DNA of 15,686 nucleotides from positions 1-15,686 of the forward strand of contig JBBRLR010000106.1 in NCBI GenBank assembly GCA_038231255.1, given 5' to 3'. Shown piece after piece: positions 1 to 8,188 of this stretch; the first letter of the stretch is position 1, and each line of letters opens with the position of its first letter. Source of the stretch: JALYUS01 sp038231255 (GTDB lineage: Bacteria; Chloroflexota; Chloroflexia; Thermomicrobiales; JALYUS01). The notes below the pieces were generated by a model, which saw nothing but the letters and a program-made list of their open reading frames with translations, did not search any database and had not been told where the DNA came from. A program made the position numbers and the translations under genes.

Positions 1-1
1 C

Positions 2-363
2 GCCAAGGCGAACTTCGGCTGCGGCTCGTCGCGCGAGCACGCGCCGATGGCCCTGATGGGCGCGGGCGTCTCGTGCGTGATCGCCGAGAACTTCGCACGT
101 ATCTTCTTCCGCAACGCGATCAACATCGGCCTGCCGGTGCTCGAATCGGCGGAAGCCGCCGAGAAGGTGCAGCCGGGCGACGAAATCCATGTGGATTTGG
201 AGACGGGCACGATTTTCAATGTCACGCGCGGCGAGCAGTACCAGGCGTCGGCCTACCCGCCGGCGATCATGGAGATCATCAAGGCGGGCGGTCTGATCAA
301 CTCGATCCGCAACAAGATCGCCGCCGAGGCCGAGCGGCAGGCCGCCACCGCCGGTGCGACGGC

Positions 364-367
<4 letters not shown>
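2..367 (+). CDS. leuD: 3-isopropylmalate dehydratase small subunit, 5' end outside window (LeuD)
   Basis: The frame is open from base 2, so the N-terminus lies outside the window. The visible 121 residues open with the family hallmark NFGCGSSREHAP (bases 11-46), followed by the conserved stretch around AENFARIFFRNAINIGLP. LeuD is the small subunit of isopropylmalate isomerase. With the iron-sulfur subunit LeuC it interconverts 2- and 3-isopropylmalate in cytosolic leucine synthesis. leuC is not visible and would be expected upstream. The stop codon overlaps the next start as ATGA, so leuB is probably translated by coupling. The main uncertainty is substrate: homoaconitase and citraconate small subunits look alike, but the leuB neighbour supports leucine. 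Confidence 0.95.
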
Positions 368-1470
<1,103 letters not shown>

Positions 1471-1487
1471 CACAACAGCGTGAGAGG

Positions 1488-1520
1488 AAAGGGGGCAGCG
1501 ACGAATCGCCGCCCCCTTTT
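1488..1520 (+). terminator. Intrinsic terminator of the leu operon, shared with the convergent cupin gene
   Basis: AAAGGGGGC (1488-1496) pairs with GCCCCCTTT (1511-1519). Inside it, GCGA (1498-1501) and TCGC (1506-1509) close a CGAA tetraloop, with one A/C mismatch between the two stems. The hairpin runs into TTTT. It lies 18 bases after leuB and 10 bases before the cupin stop on the other strand, so it can serve both genes. Confidence 0.85.
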
Positions 1521-1529
1521 CGCACCTCG

Positions 1530-1907
1530 CTACACGTCCCATGATGGGATAACTTCCTCACCGTCAGAACGGAAGAAGCGCGTTCCGGTAGGGGAGATGA
1601 GCAACCATTCTCCGGTTTGACTGCCGGTATTCTCGATATGATGCACGACATTCGGTGGCACGATCAGCAAATCCCCCGCGCGCAACGCGGCAGATTCATT
1701 GCCAACCGTCACGGTCACTGCACCCGCGCGCATCAGCATCACTTCCTCTCGGTCGTGCGTATGCGGCGGGTTGAAACCGCCTGCTTCCTCCCGATGGCGG
1801 ATCACTCGAACCTCGCTCGCTCCCTGTCGCGATGTGACGACACCGTTCACCGCATTGCCATGTGGCGTTTCGATCAAGGCGATGTCTTCCTCGTGTACAA
1901 TCAACAT
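1530..1907 (-). CDS. Small single-domain cupin protein
   Basis: The product is a 125-residue one-domain cupin (double-stranded beta-barrel). Both cupin motifs are clear. Motif 1 is PPHTHDREEVMLMRAG with metal-ligand candidates H49, H51 and E55. Motif 2 runs from G78 to N93 with H89 as the fourth ligand. The start ATG is preceded by AAAGGAG at a good distance. No signal peptide is present, so it should be cytosolic. Small cupins of this type include dioxygenases, isomerases and sugar- or sensor-binding proteins, and the sequence does not say which. It diverges from the MarR gene across a 121-base spacer, which suggests MarR may regulate it. An oxygen- or ligand-linked role beside a peroxiredoxin is inference only. 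Confidence 0.85.
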   Translation of the reverse strand: MLIVHEEDIALIETPHGNAVNGVVTSRQGASEVRVIRHREEAGGFNPPHTHDREEVMLMRAGAVTVTVGNESAALRAGDLLIVPPNVVHHIENTGSQTGEWLLISPTGTRFFRSDGEEVIPSWDV

Positions 1908-1935
1908 AGGATGCTCCTTTGCGTTATATTCATGC

Positions 1936-1982
1936 TCAACAGCGGCGCGCCATTCGATTATAGTAAGTCAGGCTGTCTACTT
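1936..1982. promoter_or_regulatory. Divergent cupin/marR promoter region with possible operator
   Basis: On the minus strand a perfect TATAAT lies at 1962-1957, facing the cupin gene, without a well-spaced -35. On the plus strand TCAACA (1936-1941), a 17-base spacer and TATAGT (1959-1964) face marR. The two -10 boxes overlap. AAGT-N10-ACTT (1965-1982) is an imperfect dyad immediately beside both and is a candidate MarR operator. The layout fits an autoregulated divergent pair, but the operator is only a weak pattern match. Confidence 0.4.
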
Positions 1983-2028
1983 GGTCAAGGGGTCGGACGC
2001 TTCTGGCGATACCGCTTCACCGACAGAT

Positions 2029-2460
2029 ATGGATCGTATCCGCGAGCTGCGTGCGCAGCATATCGGGCGGCTTTTCCAGCGTGTTCACCGCGCATTCGAC
2101 ACGCGCGCGGTGGAGAAGTTGCACGCACGCGGGCATAATGGTTTAACACTGGCGCATACTGCCCTGCTCGCCAATCTCGATCTCGAAGGCTCGCGTGTCA
2201 CGACGCTTGCGGAGCGGGCGGGAATGACGAAGCAAAGCATGGGGCAACTCGCACTCGATTTGGAGCAGCGCGGATATATCCTCCGCGCACCAGATCGTGC
2301 CGACCGCCGCGCCGTGCGCGTCATATTTACGGACGCTGGCTGGCAATTCGTGCGCGATGCATACGAGATCAAACAGGAGATTGAAGCCGAGTACATCGCC
2401 ATCCTCGGCGAGGAGCGATTTGCGGCATTGCAATCCATCATAACGGATGTGCTGACCTAG
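2029..2460 (+). CDS. MarR-family transcriptional regulator
   Basis: The product is 143 residues, typical of MarR dimers. The winged helix-turn-helix spans about residues 50-105: LTLAHTALLANL, then the recognition segment GMTKQSMGQLALDLEQRGY, then a wing with the characteristic DRADRRAVRV and a following TDAG. The protein contains no cysteine, so the OhrR-type thiol switch is excluded and a small-molecule ligand is more likely. ATG 2029 gives a normal MarR N-terminus, though no clear ribosome binding site precedes it. An in-frame TTG at 1981 is the other option. The gene ends 17 bases before the redoxin gene, so the two probably form one operon, and it diverges from the cupin gene. Confidence 0.9.
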   Translation: MDRIRELRAQHIGRLFQRVHRAFDTRAVEKLHARGHNGLTLAHTALLANLDLEGSRVTTLAERAGMTKQSMGQLALDLEQRGYILRAPDRADRRAVRVIFTDAGWQFVRDAYEIKQEIEAEYIAILGEERFAALQSIITDVLT

Positions 2461-2461
2461 C

Positions 2462-2469
2462 GAGGGGAG
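2462..2469 (+). promoter_or_regulatory. Ribosome binding site fixing the start of the redoxin gene
   Basis: GAGGGGAG lies 8 bases before the ATG at 2478. It supports translation starting upstream of the in-frame TGA, rather than at the TTG (2634) downstream of it. Confidence 0.8.
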
Positions 2470-2477
2470 CAAGAACG

Positions 2478-3023
2478 ATGACGTGCGTCTCTATCGGCGA
2501 CATTGCGCCGGATTTCACACTGCCTACCGACCGTGGCAACGAATGGCGGCTTTCCGAGCATCTCGGCAAGCCGCTGATCCTGATGTTCCATCGCCATTTG
2601 CAGTGACTGCCCTGCCAGGAACATCTGTCGCAGTTGCGGCAGTCCGCCGAACTCGCCAACATGGGCGTCGGCATTGCCGCGCTCTTTTTCAGCCAGGTTC
2701 ACCGTCTGCCGCAGTACCGCACGCATTTCGAGATTCCCGACAGCATTCCGCTACTCGCGGATGAGGGCCGAACGGTCTACAAAGCGTATGGGATGCGCGT
2801 CGGCTCCTTGCGGGAGATTTACTCGCCGCAAGTGATCGCCAAGTACGCCCGCCTGATCCGGGGCGGCATGAAGATGCAGATGAAGACCGACGAGGACACC
2901 CGCCAACTCGGTGGCGATGTAATTGTTGGCCCGGACGGTCGAATCATCCTCGCCCACTGCTCCAAAAACCAGGCGGATCGGCCAAGTGTCGAGACCCTGG
3001 TTGCTACGATCCGAAAGACATAG
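2478..3023 (+). CDS. Peroxiredoxin-like (AhpC/TSA) protein with in-frame TGA, probable selenoprotein
   Basis: Read with TGA 2604-2606 as selenocysteine, this is a 181-residue thioredoxin-fold protein. It has GDIAPDFTLPTDRG at residues 7-20, then FHRHLQ-U43-LPC46-QEHL, then a C-terminal VGPDGRIILAHCS strand. The TGA sits where peroxiredoxin-like (AhpC-TSA_2/PRXL2, the SelU group) proteins have the first Cys of CxxC, giving a UxxC redox motif. The frame is otherwise intact on both sides and a strong ribosome binding site precedes ATG 2478. An automatic annotation would probably call only the downstream part from about 2634 and lose the active site. The role is likely thiol- or Sec-based reduction of peroxides or disulfides in the cytosol, in an operon with MarR. 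The alternative is a nonsense mutation or sequencing error at that codon. Confidence 0.82.
2607..2642 (+). promoter_or_regulatory. Candidate bacterial SECIS hairpin directly after the TGA
   Basis: CTGCC (2607-2611) pairs with GGCAG (2638-2642), CTGC (2612-2615) with GCAG (2630-2633), and CAG (2616-2618) with CTG (2625-2627). The apical loop is GAACAT, starting with G. UC and UUGC bulges lie on the 3' side. A hairpin starting right after UGA with a G at the start of its loop is the general bacterial SECIS pattern. The loop begins only 12 bases from the UGA, which is shorter than the usual range, so this is a candidate only. Confidence 0.5.
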
Positions 3024-3069
3024 AGGAAACTTCATGAGCAAGAGTGTCACAGCAACAAGGCGGCGGCCT

Positions 3070-3202
3070 GATGAACATTACGAACTGAAATGGGTAATGG
3101 CCCGGTGGCACAGGTTTGCAACCTGTGCAGTCGGCATGCCGCCCAAAGGGCACCCGGAAACCTGCCCCACCCGATTACCCGATTCAGTTGTGAATGTTCA
3201 TC
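3070..3202. repeat. Imperfect long inverted repeat with nested palindrome
   Basis: The 29-base arms 3070-3098 and 3174-3202 are reverse complements at 24 of 29 positions without gaps. They enclose 75 bases, including a perfect 9-bp hairpin, GCACAGGTT (3108-3116) with AACCTGTGC (3120-3128) and a 3-base loop. GC-rich sequence outside the arms (GGCGGC near 3060, GCCGCC near 3210) extends the symmetry. It resembles a small non-coding mobile hairpin element (MITE or REP type). No target duplication was identified. Confidence 0.7.
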
Positions 3203-3233
3203 AACCCGCCGCCACCGAAATCACAAAGAGCAA

Positions 3234-3263
3234 ATAAAAACGGCGGGGATGATTCCCGCCGTT
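3234..3263 (-). terminator. Intrinsic terminator of the L,D-transpeptidase gene
   Basis: AACGGCGGG (3239-3247) pairs with CCCGCCGTT (3255-3263) around a 7-base loop. Read on the minus strand, the hairpin is followed at once by a T-rich tract (TTTTTATTTG). It lies 27 bases after the stop of the minus-strand gene and faces the end of the redoxin operon. Confidence 0.85.
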
Positions 3264-3289
3264 CATTGCTGCCTGCGGTCTGCTACCTG

Positions 3290-4390
3290 CTAGAAGTGAA
3301 CAATCACCGTCGTGCCGAGGGGCGCCCATTGGTAGAGGGTCGCGACCAATGCGACCGGCGAGTTGACGCAGCCGTGGCTACCGCCTCGCTCAGTACCCGG
3401 ACCAAAGACACTTCGCCATGGCGCGCCGTGGATCGCGTAACCACCACCGGCGAAATACATCGTCCACGGAACGTGCTTGATGTCATATGCGGTTGGGAGG
3501 CCAATATCGCCTTTCATCCGTTCGTCCTTCACCTTGGCGAAGATCTGAAAGACTCCGGGCGGTGTCGGGTTCGCGGCCTCACCGGAGGTGATGTCGAACT
3601 GCTGCGCGACTGCATTCCCCTCATATGCCACCAAATGCTGCGTCTTGAGGTTTACATCAATCCACTTCGGCCAAATGCTCACGCTATAATCCATCGCGCC
3701 GCCGTCTTTCGGCACCGGGTTGACGCCGAGTTCGCGCGCCAGCGCGAATTCCTTGCCAAGATTACCGAGCCGGACGGTGTCCTGGCCGTTCGCGCCTTTG
3801 ACGAGTTCGAAGCGCGCCCGCTCGAAATACTGGACCGTCGTTACGGCCTTCGTGTCACCGACGGCCTCGCGGGTCGGCTCGGAAAGCGGGAAGCCGAAAA
3901 CACCGAGGTCGCCATTCTGCTGCCAGAAGGTGGCGAATAGCCCCGTGACACTATGCCCCGTTTGTGTGAAGAGCATACGACCATCGCGGTCAGGACCGAA
4001 CTGATCGCGGGAAAGCGGCATGAAGGGCGAATCGTGGCGACCGAGCACGGCCTCCGCGCCGAGGCGACCAAAGGAGATGCCGATTGCGGGTGTGTACTCG
4101 ACGATGCCGCGCTCGAAGTACTGCTTGGTCGTCTTGCCGTCCTTCACCTCTTCGGTGATTGGGTTGCCGATCCGGTCCACGCCGCCGTTTTCGTGCCAGA
4201 AGTCGAGGAAATCGCCGTTCACATTGTGCCCGGTGACTGGGAAATAGACAATAGTCGGCCCCGCCATCGGCGATTCCGCGCCGACGGCGATCGGCGCAAT
4301 CAGCGCGAACGCGAGGAGCGCGGTAGTCGTCACCGCAAGCGCCCGCCAAGCCCTTTGTAGTCTCACTCGCGGGTTGTGCCAGATGCTCAC
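3290..4390 (-). CDS. Secreted L,D-transpeptidase (YkuD domain) with two N-terminal repeats
   Basis: The product is about 366 residues. The signal peptide comprises basic residues 8-16, a hydrophobic stretch at 18-36 and likely cleavage near VGA-E39. Two related repeats follow (about 48-116 and 138-212), each with TGH-(S/N)V-x-G-F-x-FW, a GNP/GFP turn, QYFER and GxLG. They resemble the LGFP-like cell-wall repeats. The YkuD domain (about 238-366) has the full catalytic pattern: IHG with H321, then SHGCVN with the nucleophile C341. Such enzymes form 3-3 peptidoglycan cross-links or attach proteins to the wall. GTG 4390 is chosen because AGGAGG (4403-4398) lies 7 bases before it. The ATG at 4396 is only 1 base away and too close. 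Its substrate is unknown. Confidence 0.92.
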   Translation of the reverse strand: MSIWHNPRVRLQRAWRALAVTTTALLAFALIAPIAVGAESPMAGPTIVYFPVTGHNVNGDFLDFWHENGGVDRIGNPITEEVKDGKTTKQYFERGIVEYTPAIGISFGRLGAEAVLGRHDSPFMPLSRDQFGPDRDGRMLFTQTGHSVTGLFATFWQQNGDLGVFGFPLSEPTREAVGDTKAVTTVQYFERARFELVKGANGQDTVRLGNLGKEFALARELGVNPVPKDGGAMDYSVSIWPKWIDVNLKTQHLVAYEGNAVAQQFDITSGEAANPTPPGVFQIFAKVKDERMKGDIGLPTAYDIKHVPWTMYFAGGGYAIHGAPWRSVFGPGTERGGSHGCVNSPVALVATLYQWAPLGTTVIVHF

Positions 4391-4482
4391 GCCCATTCCT
4401 CCTCAGCCAACCACCCATGCACCCCAGCACGTCAGACACTGTTACGATTGTTTAAACGTTCTCATACGCCATTTGGTTGCAC

Positions 4483-4528
4483 AAAAAAAGGCGATCGCGG
4501 CACATCGTCCCTACGCGAAAAAGCGTAG
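4483..4528 (-). terminator. Probable intrinsic terminator of the ADP-ribosylglycohydrolase gene
   Basis: Read on the minus strand after the stop at 4555, a perfect hairpin (CTACGC with GCGTAG, 4528-4511) comes first. A weaker stem follows (GG-A-CGAT with ATCG-CC) that runs straight into seven Ts (4489-4483). The second hairpin with the T-run is the likely terminator. The remaining spacer to 4397 must hold the promoter of the transpeptidase gene, but no convincing -35/-10 pair was found. Confidence 0.5.
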
Positions 4529-4554
4529 CCCATCTTACCCGAAGAAACAAGAGA

Positions 4555-5496
4555 TCATGTGGGATATTCCCCGCCCCGATCCATGGTCTGTTGATGCAAG
4601 CCATGTGCCAAAGCGCGCAGTTCCTCGCGCGGCCGCAAGACGGTTAGCCAGCGTTCGGGGATTGCCCCGGCGCCCTCCCGCGCACCGGCGAGCGCACCCG
4701 CCACCGCGCCGCTTGTATCGGCGTCATCGCCGAAGTTCACGGCGGCGATGACGGCCCCCTCAAAGGTCGGGTAATGGGTCAGCGACCAGAGCGCGGTCTG
4801 CATCGTGTGCAAGGCGTAGCCCGTGCTACGCACCTCGGCTTCGCTGATATAGGGGATGGCCCGCACCGCCTGCGCGACCGCCCGTTCCTCGATCACGGCG
4901 GCGATCCGCTCCAGAAAATCCGGCTGCTGGCCGTTCAGGAGCAGTTCGCGCAGCGCGGCATTAACCGCAACCGCCGCCCACTGCGCTAGCGGATCGGCGT
5001 GCGTGATCGCGGACGAGAGCCGCGTATCGGCGATCAACCGGTCGAGGTCGTTGCAGCGGAACAGGCCAACGGGCGCGCAACGCATCACGCCCGCATTACC
5101 GATCCCCTGCCCGCCCGCCTCGCGGTACGTCCGCTCGCCCGCCTCCTGCCACGACAAACCCCGGTCGAGGTACATCAGAGCGCGCCGCGTCGTCGTGCCG
5201 ATGTCCTTCGGGTCCGAATGCAACCAGCCCACGAAACGGCGCGCGATATCGTCGCCGTCCACCGTGCCCGTCGCGACGATGCTTTCGGCGATGCAGGTCG
5301 CCATCTGCGTGTCGTCCGTCACCTCGCCGGGCGCGAGTCGCAACCAGCCGCCGCCGATAATGTCGCGCAGTTGGCCGTACCGCGTGCGAATCTCATCGCG
5401 CGACAGGAATTCCACGGTCGCGCCGAGCGCATCCCCGCACGCGAGGCCGAGCATACACCCCGCGAACTGCTCCTCGGAAACGGTCTGCTGGCTCAT
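4555..5496 (-). CDS. ADP-ribosylglycohydrolase family protein (DraG/ARH-like)
   Basis: The protein is 313 residues and all alpha-helical in its family. The two metal-binding signatures are intact: an N-terminal GLACGDALGATVEF followed by T60-D61-D62-T-Q-M, and a C-terminal NFGDDADTSGAVAGALAGA (N254 onward; D257, D258, D260 and T261). These coordinate two Mg2+ or Mn2+ ions in enzymes that remove ADP-ribose from arginine or other acceptors. ATG 5496 is preceded by GGAGG 5 bases away. The open frame upstream of it lacks family similarity. No DraT-like ADP-ribosyltransferase is visible in the window, so the substrate is unknown. Members acting on small ADP-ribosyl compounds are an alternative. 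There is no signal peptide, so the protein should be cytosolic. Confidence 0.92.
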   Translation of the reverse strand: MSQQTVSEEQFAGCMLGLACGDALGATVEFLSRDEIRTRYGQLRDIIGGGWLRLAPGEVTDDTQMATCIAESIVATGTVDGDDIARRFVGWLHSDPKDIGTTTRRALMYLDRGLSWQEAGERTYREAGGQGIGNAGVMRCAPVGLFRCNDLDRLIADTRLSSAITHADPLAQWAAVAVNAALRELLLNGQQPDFLERIAAVIEERAVAQAVRAIPYISEAEVRSTGYALHTMQTALWSLTHYPTFEGAVIAAVNFGDDADTSGAVAGALAGAREGAGAIPERWLTVLRPREELRALAHGLHQQTMDRGGEYPT

Positions 5497-5520
5497 GGAG
5501 GCCTCCAAAGAACGAAGGAG

Positions 5521-5557
5521 TGAGGACTGAGAAGGGAGGGCGCACGGCTGTGCGCCC
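5521..5557. repeat. Short palindromic repeat beside a heptamer remnant
   Basis: GGGCGCAC (5538-5545) and GTGCGCCC (5550-5557) form a perfect 8-bp hairpin with a GGCT loop, followed by CTACC. It is preceded by TGAGGAC-TGAG (5521-5531), a partial copy of the heptamer seen as a tandem pair at 10635. The hairpin lies in the upstream region of the ADP-ribosylglycohydrolase gene. It has the form of the dispersed palindromes common in intergenic DNA of large bacterial genomes. Confidence 0.6.
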
Positions 5558-5589
5558 CTACCATTCCGTATACTGTCTACTGCGTCTCG

Positions 5590-5618
5590 TTGACACTGCG
5601 GAACCGCTACGGCATCAT
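5590..5618 (+). promoter_or_regulatory. Candidate sigma70 promoter of the kinase gene
   Basis: A perfect TTGACA (5590-5595), a 17-base spacer and CATCAT (5613-5618, 4 of 6 to consensus) point to the kinase. The implied leader is about 120 bases and contains a hairpin, GCCGGGC (5633-5639) with GCCCGGC (5659-5665) and an inner GCC/GGC pair. The hairpin has no following T-run, so attenuation is not evident. Confidence 0.4.
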
Positions 5619-5746
5619 GCGCGCATCGGGTCGCCGGGCGCCAGTATACGGCGTTTTTGCCCGGCATCGCGAACCGATCTGTGGGGGATCGTGCCAGCGA
5701 GATACACGCAAATGCATACGGGTGGGAAGGACGAGGGAACACGAAC

Positions 5747-8188
5747 ATGGTGACACATCCGCCGGGCACGCCGGACAACAACGCCGATGGCGAGACGCGG
5801 GTCGCGGCCGACACACCCGCGTCGCCGGAGACGCTGCTGGGCGGCAAGTACCGCGTCGAGCGGGTAATCGGCGAGGGGACGTTCGGGAGGGTCTATCTCG
5901 CGACGGACACCCGCCTGCGCCGCCCCGTCGCCATCAAGGAACTGCTCGCGACGCGCAACGCGACCGACCCGGAACTCTTCCAGACCTATCTCGACCGCTT
6001 CGGGCGCGAGGCACGGGCCGGTGGCGCGATCACCCATCCGAATGTCGTTACCGTCTATGAGTTGGAAATAGACAGCGCCCAGAATACCTACCTCGTGATG
6101 GAATATGTAGACGGCATGAATCTGGGCGCACTGCTCGATCAGGTCGGCAGTTTGCCGGTCGAACGCGTCGTCGCTATTGCCCTCGACATTGCGCGCGGCC
6201 TCGAAGTCGTCCATGAGGCGGACGTGGTGCATCGGGACCTCAAGCCCGCGAACATCATGATCTCGCGGCGCGGCGGCGCAAAGGTCGGCGACTTCGGCAT
6301 CGCGCAGGTCGGCACGGAGAGCCAGCGCACGCAAGTCGTGATCGGCCACCCCGGTACGCCGCTCTATATGAGTCCCGAGCAAACGAGTGGCTTCGGCTAT
6401 ATTGACGGTCGTTCAGACCTGTACAGCCTCGGCCTCGTTATCTACGAGATGCTTGCGGGCGAACCGTACGCGCGCCGCCGCGTGCCGCTCGGGCAGGCAC
6501 GGCCCGGAACACCGCCCGCGCTCGTCGCCATCGTCGAGAAATTACTCCAGAAAGACCCCGATCAGCGGTACCAGAGCGCGAGCGATCTGATCGCCGATCT
6601 GTCGAAACTCACCGGCGCTCCCCAGCAACCAACCGCGACGGACACGTATGCCCTGCCCAGCGCCGCGCCGGGAGCATACCCGCCCGGACCGCCCTCGCAG
6701 CAGGGCGGCTATGGTGGACCGGTGAGCGGCGTGCCAAACGCGTATGGTGGCCCACCGTCGCAGCCACCCCCCCCCGGCACGTACGGCGCCCCCGGCACGC
6801 AGCCGTATGCGTACAGCCAGGCGCCACCGCCGCTCCCGCAACAGAAGCGCGGCGGCATCCCGCTTGTGGCAATCATCGGCATCATTGCGACAGTGCTGAT
6901 TGTCGCCATTGGCGGCATCGCGCTCGCGGCGACGCGCGGCGGCGGGCAATCCGCGACCGCGACGGTGCCGGTCGGCACCTCGGTCGCCAATGCGGGCGCG
7001 ACGGCGACGAATGCGATTGGCGACGCCCCGACCGCGACCAGTGGCATCCCGACCGCGAATATCGGGACGTTCGCCGTGCCGACCTTTGTTGTTCCGCTGG
7101 TCGCGTCACAGACGGCACCCGTCGGCACGAGCGGCACGACAACGCCCGTCGCCACGGCGGCGCGAACGCCGTCTCCGGCCACCGGCACGGCGAGCGTGGG
7201 CGCCGCGCCCCCCTCCGCGAGCGGCAGCACGCCGTTCCCGACCGCCTCGAATCAGGTGAAACTCGCCGCAGGTAAGCCACTAACTACGGCGGTCGGACCG
7301 AATATCTACGTGGATGACGAGAACCGCTACACGCTGCATTACCCAAAGGAGTGGGAGCAAGCGCCGGGCGATGCCGACACCGACGTGCAGTTCACCGCAC
7401 AGGGCACAACCACGGCCGGGGTCACGACCTCCGATCTCAACGGCGAAAAGAAGCCGACCGCGCAGGAACTCGCCGATCAGATCAACACGACCTTCGCCCG
7501 GCAACTGACGAACTTCAAACTGGTCGAAGCGACGCAGGTGAAAGTCGCCGGACAGGACGGCGTGCGGATGCTCTATACCTTCACGGACAAGAACAACACC
7601 GTGACGCTCGGCGGCTACCTTTTCACTTTTGCGACGGATAAGACGGTCGTCCTCTTCAGTTGCTACGCGGCGAAAGACAGTTTCGATAGCCGCGTGCCGA
7701 CCTTCGATAGCGTCGCCGCTTCGTTCACGGGCGGCGTCGCGCTCGACAACACCTACGCGGACCCGCAGAGCCGGTTCACCTTCGATTACCCGAAGGCGTG
7801 GTCGGAGAAGAAACCAAATTCGACCTCCGTCGCCGCCCTCGTCGCCCCCACGGACGGAACACCGAGCTTCAATGTCGTAATCGGCACGACATCGAGTACG
7901 ATCCAGCAATACTATGATGGGAACATCAAGACGATTGCCGATCCGTCGTCCGGCTTCAAGGCGTACAAGAAGGTCAGTGAGAGCGACACGACGATCTCCG
8001 GTCAACCCGCGAAGTTGCAGATCTACACGGCAGACATCAACGGAAATGGCACGATCTTCGAGTTGCACCAGTGGTTTATCGTCAAGGACGGCAAGGGATA
8101 CGTCCTCACCTACTCCGTCCTCGCGGACAAGGCGAAGGACTTCCCCGGCTACGGGCCGATCCTCGCCAATTCGTTTACGATCCTTTAG
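5747..8188 (+). CDS. Membrane-anchored eukaryotic-like Ser/Thr protein kinase with duplicated PsbP-like outer domains
   Basis: The product is 813 residues. The kinase domain (about 35-285) is complete: Gly loop GEGTFG (42-47), VAIK with K64, HRDLKPAN (H162-R163-D164), DFG (182-184), GTPLYMSPEQ and DGRSDLYSLG. A Pro/Gly/Tyr/Gln-rich linker (about 290-365) leads to one membrane helix (about 371-396). A Thr/Ala/Pro-rich stalk follows. Two related outer domains come next (about 520-660 and 668-813), each starting DxxxR(Y/F)T(L/F)xYPKxW, like PsbP/DUF1795 domains. The kinase faces the cytosol and the pair of domains presumably senses something outside. ATG 5747 is chosen for the GAGGG 9 bases upstream. 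An ORF extension to 5657 lacks support. The ligand and the phosphorylated targets are unknown. No phosphatase gene is nearby. Confidence 0.95.
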   Translation: MVTHPPGTPDNNADGETRVAADTPASPETLLGGKYRVERVIGEGTFGRVYLATDTRLRRPVAIKELLATRNATDPELFQTYLDRFGREARAGGAITHPNVVTVYELEIDSAQNTYLVMEYVDGMNLGALLDQVGSLPVERVVAIALDIARGLEVVHEADVVHRDLKPANIMISRRGGAKVGDFGIAQVGTESQRTQVVIGHPGTPLYMSPEQTSGFGYIDGRSDLYSLGLVIYEMLAGEPYARRRVPLGQARPGTPPALVAIVEKLLQKDPDQRYQSASDLIADLSKLTGAPQQPTATDTYALPSAAPGAYPPGPPSQQGGYGGPVSGVPNAYGGPPSQPPPPGTYGAPGTQPYAYSQAPPPLPQQKRGGIPLVAIIGIIATVLIVAIGGIALAATRGGGQSATATVPVGTSVANAGATATNAIGDAPTATSGIPTANIGTFAVPTFVVPLVASQTAPVGTSGTTTPVATAARTPSPATGTASVGAAPPSASGSTPFPTASNQVKLAAGKPLTTAVGPNIYVDDENRYTLHYPKEWEQAPGDADTDVQFTAQGTTTAGVTTSDLNGEKKPTAQELADQINTTFARQLTNFKLVEATQVKVAGQDGVRMLYTFTDKNNTVTLGGYLFTFATDKTVVLFSCYAAKDSFDSRVPTFDSVAASFTGGVALDNTYADPQSRFTFDYPKAWSEKKPNSTSVAALVAPTDGTPSFNVVIGTTSSTIQQYYDGNIKTIADPSSGFKAYKKVSESDTTISGQPAKLQIYTADINGNGTIFELHQWFIVKDGKGYVLTYSVLADKAKDFPGYGPILANSFTIL

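Noticed and set aside
2604..2606. Reading the TGA as a plain nonsense mutation making the redoxin a pseudogene
   Set aside because: There is a single disruption, exactly at the catalytic Cys position, with intact frame and ribosome binding site. It remains possible but is less likely than selenocysteine.
3034..3237. 67-codon frame after the redoxin gene, preceded by AGGAAA
   Set aside because: Most of it is the inverted repeat 3070-3202. It has no recognisable domain and its composition follows the palindrome, so it is not called a gene.
5633..5665. Kinase leader hairpin as a riboswitch or attenuator
   Set aside because: The stem is real, but the T-run is inside the hairpin rather than after it, and no known riboswitch core was recognised.
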